Positions 26,732 to 35,505 of a DNA stretch of 48,891 nucleotides are shown here, in pieces. The DNA comes from Ectothiorhodospiraceae bacterium (GTDB lineage: Bacteria > Pseudomonadota > Gammaproteobacteria > XJ16 > Halofilaceae), in the NCBI GenBank assembly GCA_007134775.1, contig SLKC01000032.1, positions 1 to 48,891 of the forward strand, written 5' to 3'. The position numbers and the translations under genes are program-made. Position 1 is the first letter of the stretch. The number at the start of each line of letters is the position of its first letter. The notes below the pieces were generated by a model. It was not told where the DNA came from and did no database searches. It saw only the letters and a program-made list of their open reading frames with translations.

Positions 26732-27313
26732 GTGGGCGCCACTACCTCCGAAGGACCGCAGCTGCGCTCCTCACTCGGCCACGATCTGCGCGCGCTGCGG
26801 CGGCTGCGGCGGATGACCATTGCCGAACTCGCTGCGGCCACGAACCGATCGGTCGGTTTCATCAGTCAGGTCGAGCGGGGACTTTCGCAGATCTCGCTGC
26901 GCGATCTGCAGCGTCTGACCGAGGTGCTCGATGTGCCGCTGAGTTGGTTCTTTATCAACGAACCGGCACCGCCGGGCGAGCGCGGTTATATCGTGCGCTC
27001 GGCGGATCGGCGCCAGGTGGGCAGTCGTGAGGGCGGGCTCATCGAAGAGCTGCTGTCGCCCGACCTCGGCGGCACGTTCGAACTCTTCCGCAGCGAGTTC
27101 GAGCCGGGTGCGGAGATGCCGGCCCCCCAGCGCCGTGAAACCGAGGAGGCCGGTTTCGTCATCGAGGGCGAACTCGAACTCTGGCTCGATGAGCGCCATT
27201 TCCATCTGGTTGCCGGGGACAGCTTCCGGTTCCACGGCGAGGCCTACCGCTGGCGCAACCCGGGCGAGCGCTCCGCAGTCGTCCTTTGGGTGATTGCACC
27301 GCCGGTCTATTGA
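26732..27313 (+). CDS. XRE-family regulator with C-terminal cupin domain
   Basis: A 193-residue regulator. The N-terminal XRE helix-turn-helix covers about residues 14-70 (DLRALRRLRRMTIAELAAAT then SVGFISQVERGLSQISLRDL). The C-terminal cupin_2 barrel includes FELFRSEFEPGAEMP, GFVIEGELELWLD and AGDSFRFHGEAYRWRN, where a small molecule would bind. HTH-cupin proteins of this type often regulate amino acid, polyamine or nitrogen catabolism. The start is GTG 26732 with GAAGGGAG about 8 bases upstream. It follows the CBS gene after 98 bases; a regulatory link to that operon is possible but not shown. Confidence 0.88.
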   Translation: MGATTSEGPQLRSSLGHDLRALRRLRRMTIAELAAATNRSVGFISQVERGLSQISLRDLQRLTEVLDVPLSWFFINEPAPPGERGYIVRSADRRQVGSREGGLIEELLSPDLGGTFELFRSEFEPGAEMPAPQRRETEEAGFVIEGELELWLDERHFHLVAGDSFRFHGEAYRWRNPGERSAVVLWVIAPPVY

Positions 27314-27440
27314 TCGCCGCGCGCACGCGGCCGTCCGCCGGTCTGCACCGGGCCAGGGGGTGGACCGACAATCCCAAGGGTGCAATCCTGCCCTCTGTAG
27401 GCCCGCAATGCGGGTCTGCCATCCGACTGGAGCCCCTGCC

Positions 27441-28280
27441 ATGAGCCGCTACCGCCCGCTCGCTGGACTGTTCCTCGCAGCCGCCCTGATCCTCGCCAGT
27501 ACGAGCGCATCCGCGCGCGATCTCGGTGTCGACGAGGATGAACTCGTACAGGTGGAGATCGCCACGCTCGGGGTGGCGGCCCACGGCGCACCGGTCGTGC
27601 TCCTGCGCCAGCCCGAGGCCCGCGACGTGATCCCCATCATCATCGGCCCCGCAGAGGCCGAAGCGATCATGCGTGCACGCGAGGGCGTCGAGCCGCCGCG
27701 GCCGATGACCCACGATCTGTTCGGGGATGTCCTCTCCGTGCTCGATGCAACGCTCACCCGGGTGATTGTCGATGATCTTGTCGACAATACGTTCCTCGGC
27801 ATGCTTGAACTCGAGGTCGAAGGTCGGGAGGGGCCGCTGCGCATCGACAGTCGCCCCAGCGATGCGATGGCCCTCGCCATTCGTGCGGGAGCGACCATCC
27901 ACGTCGCTCCGCCCGTGCTCGAGGCGGCCGAGTTCATCGAGTACGAGGGCCTGGATGACCAGGTCGTCACGGCGGTCGGCATCACGGTGGGCGACGTCAC
28001 GTCCGACTTGCGCCAGGCGCTGGAGCTGCCCGACCGAGAGGGCGTGCTGGTCAACAGCGTCAGTGGTCCGGCCCGTGACGAGGGGCTGGAGCCGGGTGCG
28101 CTCATCCTTGAAGTCAATGGCGAGGTGCCCGCATCGCCCCTCGATTTCCTCGATCTGATCCATGATACGCCTGAGGGCGAGGACACGCGGATACGGTTCT
28201 GGCAGGAGGGCGAAGAGCGCGAGATCGAGGTGCCGACGGATGTGCCTGACCCGGATGATGACGAGGGGATTGCGCTGTAG
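27441..28280 (+). CDS. Secreted bifunctional-nuclease (BFN/DUF151) domain protein with PDZ domain
   Basis: A 279-residue protein with a Sec signal peptide (about residues 1-26, cleavage near ASTSASA). A BFN/DUF151 domain follows (about 35-170), with VVLLRQPEARDVIPIIIGPAEA split around the core, HDLFGDVLSVLDATLTRVIV and IDSRPSDAMALAIRAGATI. A PDZ-like region sits at about 190-265, with LVNSVSGPARDEGLEPGALI. BFN domains are normally cytosolic, with nuclease activity reported for plant members. A leader sequence and a PDZ domain make this architecture suited to the periplasm and peptide recognition. The start is ATG 27441 with GGAG about 9 bases upstream. The acidic C-terminus (DPDDDEG) is marked. 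Confidence 0.82.
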   Translation: MSRYRPLAGLFLAAALILASTSASARDLGVDEDELVQVEIATLGVAAHGAPVVLLRQPEARDVIPIIIGPAEAEAIMRAREGVEPPRPMTHDLFGDVLSVLDATLTRVIVDDLVDNTFLGMLELEVEGREGPLRIDSRPSDAMALAIRAGATIHVAPPVLEAAEFIEYEGLDDQVVTAVGITVGDVTSDLRQALELPDREGVLVNSVSGPARDEGLEPGALILEVNGEVPASPLDFLDLIHDTPEGEDTRIRFWQEGEEREIEVPTDVPDPDDDEGIAL

Positions 28281-28408
<128 letters not shown>

Positions 28409-28454
28409 CGTCTCGACGCCTGTCCAGGTGAAGCGCTGCCTGGGGGCAGCGCTG

Positions 28455-28603
28455 GCCCGACAGGATCGACTCGGGCCATCCTGGCCCTCGCCCTGCGGGC
28501 GCCTCCCTGCGGTCGGCGTCCAAATCGGCAGTCCTGCCGATTTGTCGAACCTGTGACCTTCGGCTCCGGAGGCCGACGCTCTATCCGGCTGAGCTACGGG
28601 CGC
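28455..28603 (-). pseudogene. tRNA-Arg(CCG) pseudogene split in the T-loop
   Basis: Bases 28545-28603 are identical to the first 59 bases of the intact tRNA (28309-28367), covering the 5' acceptor strand, D-arm, anticodon arm and half of the T-arm. Upstream, identity continues for 28 more bases with two mismatches. On the 3' side only 12 bases (28455-28466, gcccgacaggat) match, separated from the 5' part by about 78 bases. The acceptor end is degenerate and the promoter is lost. It cannot form a functional tRNA. Confidence 0.85.
28467..28544. repeat. Palindrome-bearing insert inside the tRNA-Arg pseudogene
   Basis: About 78 bases interrupt the T-loop of the second tRNA copy. The end next to the tRNA 5' part (28521-28544) is a 24-base inverted repeat with arms caaatcggcag and ctgccgatttg and centre TC. 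CGA occurs at both junctions (28467-28469 and 28546-28548), which may be a short target duplication or part of the tRNA loop. Confidence 0.6.
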
Positions 28604-28699
28604 GATGCGGGGTTCATGATCCGCACGGCGTCGGCAGGCGTGGGCTCGATAACCCTCGGCGCCCCAGGGGGCGTAGCGCCGCTGCGGCAGTTTCAGCGT

Positions 28700-28727
28700 T
28701 TTACCGATCGCGGTGGCTCTGTATAAT
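28700..28727 (+). promoter_or_regulatory. Sigma70 promoter of the cytochrome c gene
   Basis: TTTACC (28700-28705) and a consensus TATAAT (28722-28727) are 16 bases apart, 55 bases before the start at 28782. Confidence 0.7.
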
Positions 28728-28781
28728 CGCCCAACCAGACTGTACCTGCCCACGGGCGGATGATTTCCCGGGAGCTGGCCG

Positions 28782-29288
28782 ATGTCCGACGAAGAAGAAA
28801 TTGCATTCCGCGAAATGTTCCCGCTCGTGATCGGGGCGCTGATCGGTATCACGGTGTTGTTGATCGTTGTGGCCATGCTCATCGACAGCAGAACGAGCGC
28901 AAATGGCGTCTACATCCCCGCCGGTGAAACGCGGACCAGTGTTCTGATGGAGCGCTTGGCCCCGATCGGCCAGGTTCAATACGGAGAACCGGAAGAGGTC
29001 GCCGTGGTGGAGGAGGACGACGCCCCGGTCGATCCGCGCTCGGGCCAGGAAGTCTACGATCAGGTCTGTGCCGCCTGTCACGATACGGGCGCGGCCGGCT
29101 CGCCGCTGCTCGATGCGGCCGATGAGTGGGAGGCGCGGCTCGAGGAGCGCGGCTTCGACGGCATCGTCCAGAGCGTGATCGACGGCATGGGCGCGATGCC
29201 TCCCCGTGGTGGTGATCAGGACGCGACGGATGAGGAACTCGAAGCGTCGGTCGAGTACATCCTTGAGGAGGCGGGTGTCTCCTGGTAG
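28782..29288 (+). CDS. Membrane-anchored monoheme cytochrome c5-family protein
   Basis: A 168-residue protein with an N-terminal membrane helix (about residues 13-34), an acidic periplasmic linker and a C-terminal class I cytochrome c domain. The heme motif is CAACH (Cys96, Cys99, His100), and Met139 in GAMPPRGG is the probable axial ligand, a layout typical of cytochrome c5. It should carry electrons at the periplasmic face of the inner membrane. Its redox partners are not in the window. The start ATG has a ribosome site in GGGAGCTGG. A hairpin at 29309 follows the stop. Confidence 0.92.
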   Translation: MSDEEEIAFREMFPLVIGALIGITVLLIVVAMLIDSRTSANGVYIPAGETRTSVLMERLAPIGQVQYGEPEEVAVVEEDDAPVDPRSGQEVYDQVCAACHDTGAAGSPLLDAADEWEARLEERGFDGIVQSVIDGMGAMPPRGGDQDATDEELEASVEYILEEAGVSW

Positions 29289-29308
29289 GTAGCCGAACGC
29301 GGCACGGG

Positions 29309-29330
29309 CCGATGACGCGCCCGTCATCGG
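29309..29330 (+). terminator. Hairpin after the cytochrome c gene
   Basis: Arms ccgatgacg and cgtcatcgg enclose CGCC, 20 bases after the stop. There is no clear T-run. Confidence 0.5.
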
Positions 29331-29379
29331 TTCGGCGCCAGCGGGCGCGCCCCGAGCACACCATGATCGCTCTGTCGCG

Positions 29380-30081
29380 ATGCGCGTGACCGTGCTCCGC
29401 CACCTGCCGGGCGAGGACATCGGCGTGCTTGCCGACGTGCTCGACCGGCGCGGCGCTCGGGTCGATGTTGTCGACATGCCGGTCGTCGACTGTGGCTCGA
29501 TCGCTGCACTCGCCCCCGACCTGGTCATGGTGATGGGCGGCCCCCTGGGCGTCCCCGACCGCGACCTGTTCCCCTTCCTCGATGCGGAGATCGGGCTGGT
29601 TCGTAAGCGTCTCGACGCCGGGCTGCCCACCATCGGCATCTGTCTCGGCGCGCAGATCATCGCCGCTGCGCTCGGCGCCACCGTTTTCCGTGCCGAGGAG
29701 CCGGAGATCGGGTGGTATCCGCTGGAACTCACACCGGCGGGTCGGGCGAGCTGCCTGCAGCATATCGGCGAGGCCACGCCCGTCATGCACTGGCACGGCG
29801 ACCAGTTCGACCTCCCCGACGGCGTGACCCATCTCGCGCGCACGACGGCCTGCCCGAACCAGGCCTTCGCAAGGGGGCCGCACGTGCTCGCGCTCCAGTT
29901 CCACCCCGAGGTCCGCGCCGCCGATCTCGAGTACTGGTATGTCGGTTCAGTGGACTATCTGCGCGCGCATCCCGAGCTCGATATCTGCGCACTGCGCGCC
30001 GATGCCGGGCGGCATGCGCCGGCGGCCGGGGCCGCGGCGTGCGCACTGTTCGATGAGTGGTTGCTCGGAGCCGGGCTCTAG
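29380..30081 (+). CDS. Class I glutamine amidotransferase (GMP synthase-like)
   Basis: A 233-residue stand-alone class I glutamine amidotransferase-fold protein. It shows MGGPLGVPD near the oxyanion region, the nucleophile Cys in GICLGAQII, and the His/Glu pair in LALQFHPEVRAADLEYW. Proteins annotated GuaA-like without a synthetase domain commonly have a hydrolytic or unknown role. I see no separate synthase partner next to it. The 3' end converges on comM with a 6-base gap. I noticed no strong ribosome site, and the ATG at 29380 is the first in this frame. Confidence 0.85.
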   Translation: MRVTVLRHLPGEDIGVLADVLDRRGARVDVVDMPVVDCGSIAALAPDLVMVMGGPLGVPDRDLFPFLDAEIGLVRKRLDAGLPTIGICLGAQIIAAALGATVFRAEEPEIGWYPLELTPAGRASCLQHIGEATPVMHWHGDQFDLPDGVTHLARTTACPNQAFARGPHVLALQFHPEVRAADLEYWYVGSVDYLRAHPELDICALRADAGRHAPAAGAAACALFDEWLLGAGL

Positions 30082-30087
30082 GCGGCG

Positions 30088-31608
30088 TCAGGCGTAGGCG
30101 GCCTCGGCCCGGTCCAGGCTGCGATAGGCGATGGCCTCGGCGACATGCTCGGGTTCGACCCGCTCGCTCGCGGCGAGGTCGGCGATCGTGCGGGCGACGC
30201 GCAGGATGCGGTGGTAGGCGCGTGCGGACAGTCCCAGGCGTTCGACCGCGTGATCGAGCGTGGTCAGGGCCTCGCCACCGAGACCGGCGTCGCGTTCGAG
30301 TTCGCCGGCGCTCAGGGCGCAATTGGCCCCGCCGCTGCGTGTGAGCGCCCGCTCGCGAGCAGCGACGACGCGTGTTTGCACGCTCGCACTGGGTTCGCCC
30401 GGTGCGGCATCGGCGCGCAGGACCGACTGCGGCAGGCGCGGGACATCGACGTGCATGTCGATGCGATCGAGCAGCGGCCCCGACAGCCGGCCCCGGTAAC
30501 GCTGGATCTGCTCCGCCGTGCAGCGGCAAACCGCGCGCGGATCACCGAGCTGGCCGCAGGGGCAGGGATTCATCGCCGCGACGAGTTGGAACCGCGCCGG
30601 GAATTCGGCCTGGCGCGCCGCGCGCGAGATGGTGATGCGGCCACTCTCGAGCGGCTCGCGCAGCACCTCGAGGACGTGGCGGCTGAATTCCGCGATCTCG
30701 TCGAGGAAGAGCACGCCGCGATGGGCGAGCGAGATCTCGCCGGGGCGCGGGTGGCCGCCGCCGCCGACCAGTGCCACACCCGAGGCGGTGTGGTGGGGGG
30801 CACGGAAGGGGCGTTGGCCCCAGCGTGCGACATCGAAGCCCGCGTCGCTGATCGAGGCGATCGTCGCCGCCTCCAGTGCCTCCTGCGTTGTCATCGGCGG
30901 CAGGAGGCCGGGCAGGCGCGCGGCCAGCATCGATTTGCCGGTCCCGGGTGGGCCGATGAATAGCAGGTTGTGACCGCCGGCGGCCGCGATCTCCAGTGCG
31001 CGCCGCGCCTGCTGTTGGCCGCGGACATCGGCGAGGTCCGGGCGTTCTCCCGCGCTCGCAGCATCGGCCCGCGGCGGCGGTTCGGGCGCCAGTGGCTGCT
31101 CGCCCTGCAGATACTGGCAGACGGTGAGCACGTGATCGGCGCCGTGGGCGATCCCGGTGCTGGCGAGGGCCGCTTCCGGCGCGTTCGCGCTCGGCAGGAT
31201 CAGGCGGCGCCCGCAGGCCGAGGCGCCCACCGCCGCCGGCAGGGCGCCGCGTACGGGCCGGAGGCTGCCGCCCAGGGTCATCTCGCCGAGCAGCTCGTGC
31301 GCCGGCAGCGCCTCGGCGGGGACCTGCCCCGAGGCCGCGAGAATGCCGATGGCGATGGCGAGGTCGTAGCGCCCACCCTCCTTCGGTAGATCGGCGGGTG
31401 TCAGATTGACCGTGATCCGCCGACGCGGGAATTCGAAGCCGGCGTTGTTCAATGCGGCCCGCACGCGCTCCTTGCTCTCGCGCACGGCGGTCTCGGGCAG
31501 CCCCACGATCGCCATCGAGGGCAGGCCGCCACCGAGATGGACCTCCGCATCGACGGGCGGGGCGTCAACGCCGGCGAGCGCGCGGGTGTGGACAACGGCG
31601 AGTGCCAT
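30088..31608 (-). CDS. comM: ComM/YifB-family magnesium chelatase-like AAA+ helicase
   Basis: A 506-residue protein. The N-terminal Lon-protease/S5-like domain (about residues 1-170) contains MAIVGLPETAVRESKERVRAAL in two parts and ITVNLTPADLPKEGGRYDLAIA. The central Mg-chelatase-like AAA+ domain has Walker A IGPPGTGKSML and the second motif VLFLDEIAEF. The C-terminal domain has YHRILRVARTIADL. ComM works as a branch-migration helicase in natural transformation and helps integrate incoming DNA. Other competence genes are not in this window. Its start, MALAVVHTRALAG, is family-typical. Confidence 0.95.
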   Translation of the reverse strand: MALAVVHTRALAGVDAPPVDAEVHLGGGLPSMAIVGLPETAVRESKERVRAALNNAGFEFPRRRITVNLTPADLPKEGGRYDLAIAIGILAASGQVPAEALPAHELLGEMTLGGSLRPVRGALPAAVGASACGRRLILPSANAPEAALASTGIAHGADHVLTVCQYLQGEQPLAPEPPPRADAASAGERPDLADVRGQQQARRALEIAAAGGHNLLFIGPPGTGKSMLAARLPGLLPPMTTQEALEAATIASISDAGFDVARWGQRPFRAPHHTASGVALVGGGGHPRPGEISLAHRGVLFLDEIAEFSRHVLEVLREPLESGRITISRAARQAEFPARFQLVAAMNPCPCGQLGDPRAVCRCTAEQIQRYRGRLSGPLLDRIDMHVDVPRLPQSVLRADAAPGEPSASVQTRVVAARERALTRSGGANCALSAGELERDAGLGGEALTTLDHAVERLGLSARAYHRILRVARTIADLAASERVEPEHVAEAIAYRSLDRAEAAYA

Positions 31609-31652
31609 GGCGAGCTCCCTCTCGCGCCAAGGGTGGGATTGATCGTGCGGCG

Positions 31653-31925
31653 CTAGTCGCCGTCGACGGTTTCGTCGCGCTGAATGCCGAGCTGCTCCTC
31701 GAGGGCGACGACGCGCGTCTCCAGCGCCTCGAGCTGCTCGCGGGTGCGGGCGAGGACCTCGCTCTGGACGTCGAACTCCTCGCGCGTGACCAGATCCATG
31801 CGCGAGAGCGCGGACTGGAGGGTCGCGCGGGCGTTGCGCTCGAAATCCGCACGCATTTCGTGCGCGCCCTCGGGCAGCAGCCGGCCCAGGCGTTCGGCGA
31901 GGTCATCGAGAGGGCTTCGGTTCAT
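31653..31925 (-). CDS. ubiK: Ubiquinone biosynthesis accessory factor UbiK (BMFP domain)
   Basis: A 90-residue helical protein. The N-terminal amphipathic helix (SPLDDLAERLGRLLPEGAHE) is followed by an FERNARATLQSALSRMDLV segment and a C-terminal coiled coil (REEFDVQSEVLARTREQLEALETRVVALEEQL, in parts). UbiK binds the Ubi enzyme complex and lipids to support aerobic ubiquinone synthesis. The start is ATG 31925 (MNRSPLDD). The frame stays open upstream to 32417, which is discussed as a finding. It lies just upstream of comM in the same direction, as in many gammaproteobacteria. Confidence 0.88.
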   Translation of the reverse strand: MNRSPLDDLAERLGRLLPEGAHEMRADFERNARATLQSALSRMDLVTREEFDVQSEVLARTREQLEALETRVVALEEQLGIQRDETVDGD

Positions 31926-32261
31926 CGCTTCCGCTTCCGCCGCGTTGGCCCGCGTATGGGGCATCAGGGCACCACAGGGTAGCCCATGGCGCGGTACACC
32001 GGAAGGGGCGCTTGCCGTGTCTGCCGACAGCGGAACAGCACTGGCATCACCGCCGGACACGTGCTTCGATAGCGGCATGGTGAGCGAGCATCCAGCGATT
32101 GCCGCGAGTCCGGCGACGGCGATCGGCGGCAGGGGGTATCCCCGGCGCGCACTCATTGCGCAACGACTGCGTCGCCATGTGCAGCTGTGCATCGCCCTGC
32201 GCCGATCGCGCGCGGACGTGGCGCGTGCGTGCACACGCCAAGGTCCGGACGGGCCAGCCCA
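31926..32261. other. 336-base gap between ubiK and the DMT-type gene, no gene confirmed
   Basis: No RNA gene or terminator is clear here. On the minus strand an ATG at 32156, in frame with ubiK, would encode a lipoprotein-like signal (IAVAGLAAIAGCS) but has no ribosome site and no stop before ubiK. I would not call it a gene on sequence alone. Confidence 0.4.
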
Positions 32262-33119
32262 ATGAGCCCCTACCTCCAGGATGGCCCCGTGATCGCGATG
32301 CTGATCGGCGTACTCGCCTCGGCGGTGATCCACCTCTCGCAGGGCCTGATGAAGCTCGGCATCCAGCGCATCCGCACGCCGGAGCCCGTAGCCGGGCTCT
32401 CCGGACGCACGCTCCATGTCACGGGCATGGCGCTGAACTTCACCGCACCGCTCTGGGTGATCCTGGCCAACCGCTTCGCACCCACGCCCTTCTTTACCTC
32501 GATGTACGCCACCGGCCTGCTCGTGCTGCTCGCCTTCTCCTGCTACAAGATGGGCGAGTGCCTGCGTCCGGTGCAGGTCGCCGGTGCCGGGGTCATCGTG
32601 GCAGGGACGCTGCTGATCGCCGGTGGCGAGTACATCGCGGGCACGCCGTCGATGGCCACCGTCGATCCGCGCATCGTGATCGCGGTGGCAGCGGGCTGGC
32701 TACTCGCCACACCCGTGCTCGGGTGGTTCATGCTGGGCCGGCGCACCGTGGCGCGCGAGCTGGTCTTCGGCCTGGCGGCGGGCGGTTTCCTCGCGCTCGA
32801 CGCCCTACTCAAGGGGCTGGCCCAGGCCGATCCCGAGGGCAGCACCTTCCTGCCGCAGACGCCGGCTGCCTGGGGGCTCTTTGCCGCCAGCTTCGTCGGT
32901 GCTGCGGGCGCCTTCGGCATGATGCAGTGGGGATTCGCCCGCGGCTGTCGGGCGTCGATCGTCGCCGCCAACTACAACGTCGGCTACGTGATGGTGCCCC
33001 TGCTCGTGGTGCCTCTGGCGACCACGGGCGCGGGCATCGGCTGGTGGTGCGTGGCCGGTGTCGCCCTGCTCGCGTTGGGCGTGATGGCGGTCCAGCGCGA
33101 GGGCGCGCCGGCTCAGTGA
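32262..33119 (+). CDS. DMT-superfamily (EamA-like) membrane permease
   Basis: A 285-residue polytopic membrane protein with about 9-10 hydrophobic helices and two similar halves, as in the drug/metabolite transporter superfamily. Visible patterns include HLSQGLMKLGIQRIR, TPFFTSMYATGLLVLL and an alanine/glycine-rich helix near GAAGAFGMMQWGF. No substrate can be named. The ATG at 32262 was chosen because the frame upstream (to 32187) is not hydrophobic and has no ribosome site. Confidence 0.75.
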   Translation: MSPYLQDGPVIAMLIGVLASAVIHLSQGLMKLGIQRIRTPEPVAGLSGRTLHVTGMALNFTAPLWVILANRFAPTPFFTSMYATGLLVLLAFSCYKMGECLRPVQVAGAGVIVAGTLLIAGGEYIAGTPSMATVDPRIVIAVAAGWLLATPVLGWFMLGRRTVARELVFGLAAGGFLALDALLKGLAQADPEGSTFLPQTPAAWGLFAASFVGAAGAFGMMQWGFARGCRASIVAANYNVGYVMVPLLVVPLATTGAGIGWWCVAGVALLALGVMAVQREGAPAQ

Positions 33120-33148
33120 TGCGGCGGTGCCACCGGGCGCGGCAAGGC

Positions 33149-34327
33149 TCAGCCCGCGTTGGTCCGTCTCTGCTGGCCGAGGGCGGCGAGCAGGAGCGCG
33201 ACGCCGGCCAGTGCGATCGCGCTACCCAGTAGTCCATTGGCCTCGAATCCGAGCCAGCGGATCGAGAGGCCACCGACCGCTGCCCCGAGCCCCTGACCGA
33301 GGAAGAGCGCGGCGGCGTTCAGCGACAGGACGATGTCGCGCTCCTCGGGGGCGGCGGCGAGCAGCCGCTGCTGCTGGACCGGTCCCAGCGCGAACAGGGC
33401 ACCGCTGGCAACGGTCAGGGCGAGCCCGCTCGCGACCACGGAGCCGGTCGTCGCGGCCCAGCCCGGCACGAGCAGCAGCAGCGAGAAGGTCGCCTGGGCG
33501 ACGGCGATCGCGCTGAGGACCGCGATCGCGGGGCCCGGGCCCGTGCGCCGATCGGCCAGCCAGCCACCCAGCGGGACGCCCAGCAGGCCGCCGGCACCGA
33601 GTAGCATCTGCAACAGCCCGATACCGGTGCCGCCCAGCCCCGTTGCGCGCGCGAGCACGGGGCCGATGAAGGCATTGATGCAGAAGACGGCGACAAAGGC
33701 GAGCACGCTGACACCGAGCAGCGCCGCCACGGATGGGTGGAGGACCACGCCGATGCCGGCGAGCCCGCGGCTCGTCGTCCCCGGAACGCGCGGCAGCACG
33801 GGAACCAGCGCGAGCAGCGCGCCGGCTCCGACGGCAGCGGCAAAGCCGAAGGTCGCCTGCCAGCCGAATGCGGTGCCGATCCAGGTGCCGATGGGGATCC
33901 CGGCGAGAAAGGCGAAGGTCAGGCCGAAGAGGACGACGGCCATCGCGCGCCCACGTGCGCCGGGCTGGGCCAGCTCGACGGCGATGCCCATGGCCACGGG
34001 CATGTAGAGTGCGGCGGCGAAGGCCGCCAGTACCCGCAGCCCGAGGAGGGCGGCGAATAGGGGGATGAGGGCCATGAGCAGGTTGCTCAGCGTGAACAGC
34101 ACCAGGGCCCCAAGCAGTACGGCCCGCCGCGGCAGGCGCGCGGTGAGGGCGACGAGCAGGGGGGCGCTCACCGCGTAGGCCACGGCGAACACCGTGGTGA
34201 GCTGGCCGGCAGCGGACACGGTAACGCCGAGGCCCGCGGCGAGCTCGTCGAGGACGCCGACGAAGACGAAATTCCCCGTGCCGATCGCGAAGGCGCCGAG
34301 GGGCAGCAGGTAGATCCTCGGATTCAC
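33149..34327 (-). CDS. Major facilitator superfamily transporter (DHA1-like)
   Basis: A 392-residue protein with 12 predicted membrane helices. The conserved MFS loop after helix 2 reads ALTARLPRRAVLLGAL, and the equivalent in the second half is GGWLADRRTGPGPA. The PGARGRAMAVVLFGLTFAF segment resembles AraJ/PbuE-type effluxers. The likely role is proton-driven efflux of a small molecule. It is convergent with the DMT-type gene (29-base gap) and downstream of speE in the same direction (65-base gap). A polyamine link from that position would be speculation. Confidence 0.9.
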   Translation of the reverse strand: MNPRIYLLPLGAFAIGTGNFVFVGVLDELAAGLGVTVSAAGQLTTVFAVAYAVSAPLLVALTARLPRRAVLLGALVLFTLSNLLMALIPLFAALLGLRVLAAFAAALYMPVAMGIAVELAQPGARGRAMAVVLFGLTFAFLAGIPIGTWIGTAFGWQATFGFAAAVGAGALLALVPVLPRVPGTTSRGLAGIGVVLHPSVAALLGVSVLAFVAVFCINAFIGPVLARATGLGGTGIGLLQMLLGAGGLLGVPLGGWLADRRTGPGPAIAVLSAIAVAQATFSLLLLVPGWAATTGSVVASGLALTVASGALFALGPVQQQRLLAAAPEERDIVLSLNAAALFLGQGLGAAVGGLSIRWLGFEANGLLGSAIALAGVALLLAALGQQRRTNAG

Positions 34328-34392
34328 CGCAGCTCAGCCGTGTCGGGTTGTGGTGGCCGCAGTGCCGATGCCACCGGCGCAGAGAGTATTCC

Positions 34393-35268
34393 TCAGCGTG
34401 AAGCGAGTGCGTCGAAGGCCCGCTGGACGAACGCGGGCTGTGCCACCGCCGCGCGGTGGATGTCGGCCGTGTAGTAGTCGGTGTGGAACGCCAGCGCCTC
34501 GGCATCGGCCGCGCGCTCGAAGCGCACCGGACCGTCCTTGGCTGCAACCGTGGCCGTCCACCAGCCGGTGGGATAGGTCGGCTGCGCAAAGCCGAGCAGC
34601 TCCGTGTCGGTAAAGCCGGCACGCCGCATCGCCTGGTGCATCGGCTCGATGATTGAAGCCATGTGAGCCAGCGGCGACTCGCTTTGCTGGACGATCAGCC
34701 CGTGCTCGGCCAGCGCGGCGTGGCAGTCGCGGTAGAAGGCCTCGGTAAACAGCCCTTCGCCCGGGCCGAGCGGGTCGGTGCTGTCGACGATGATGACGTC
34801 GAGCGAGCCCGGCTCCGCCTGGCGCACCCAGTCGATCGCGTCGGCAAAGCGCAGCGCCGCCCGCGGGTCGCCATTCGACGCGCACAGCGCCGGGAAGAAT
34901 TGCTCGGCCACTCGCGTGACGCGTTCATCGATATCGACCTGCGTGACTTCGTCGACCATTGCATGCTTGAGTGTCTCGCGCAGGGTGCCACAATCGCCGC
35001 CGCCGACGATCAGTACACGCCGCGGCTGCGGGTGAGAGAACAGGACCGGATGGGCGAGCATCTCGTGGTAGATGAAGTTGTCGCGCTCGGTGAGCATCAA
35101 GAAGCCGTCGATGACCATCACGCGGCCGAAATGCGTGGTGCTGTACACCTCGATGGTCTGGTACGCGGACTGCTCGCGGTGCAGCCGCCCGTCACTGTCG
35201 AGCGCGAGCGCGAACGCCGAGCCGGTTTCCTCGCAGCGCTCGATGAACCACTGGTCGTCGCAGAGCAT
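34393..35268 (-). CDS. speE: Spermidine synthase (polyamine aminopropyltransferase)
   Basis: The 291-residue enzyme transfers the aminopropyl group of decarboxylated S-adenosylmethionine to putrescine. Motifs include YQTIEVYSTTHFGRVMVIDG (N-terminal substrate-binding strand), the dcSAM-binding VLIVGGGDCGTLRETLKH, QVDIDERV and IVDSTDPLGPGEGLF with the catalytic Asp. Length fits the family (about 285). The start ATG 35268 follows AGGGGAAG. speD, which normally accompanies it, is not in the window, so decarboxylated SAM must come from a gene elsewhere. Confidence 0.96.
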   Translation of the reverse strand: MLCDDQWFIERCEETGSAFALALDSDGRLHREQSAYQTIEVYSTTHFGRVMVIDGFLMLTERDNFIYHEMLAHPVLFSHPQPRRVLIVGGGDCGTLRETLKHAMVDEVTQVDIDERVTRVAEQFFPALCASNGDPRAALRFADAIDWVRQAEPGSLDVIIVDSTDPLGPGEGLFTEAFYRDCHAALAEHGLIVQQSESPLAHMASIIEPMHQAMRRAGFTDTELLGFAQPTYPTGWWTATVAAKDGPVRFERAADAEALAFHTDYYTADIHRAAVAQPAFVQRAFDALASR

Positions 35269-35505
35269 CGATCTTCCCCTGGCTGGTGGCCTGGCGGCAG
35301 TCGCTCCCGTGCCAGGCGCGAGCGCGACCTTGCGTCTCGTGGCGCGGGAGGCCGATGATGATGCCGCGGGGCGAAGGCCCGCGCAAGCTGGCAGGGGTAG
35401 GCGCCACGGATGGATGACTTTGCCCCGCTTGTCGCGAAGGCGCCGGGGCGGGGGGCGGCATGATAGCGAGCGGGGGAGCTAGCGGCCCCGGCATCTGGCT
35501 CGGCG

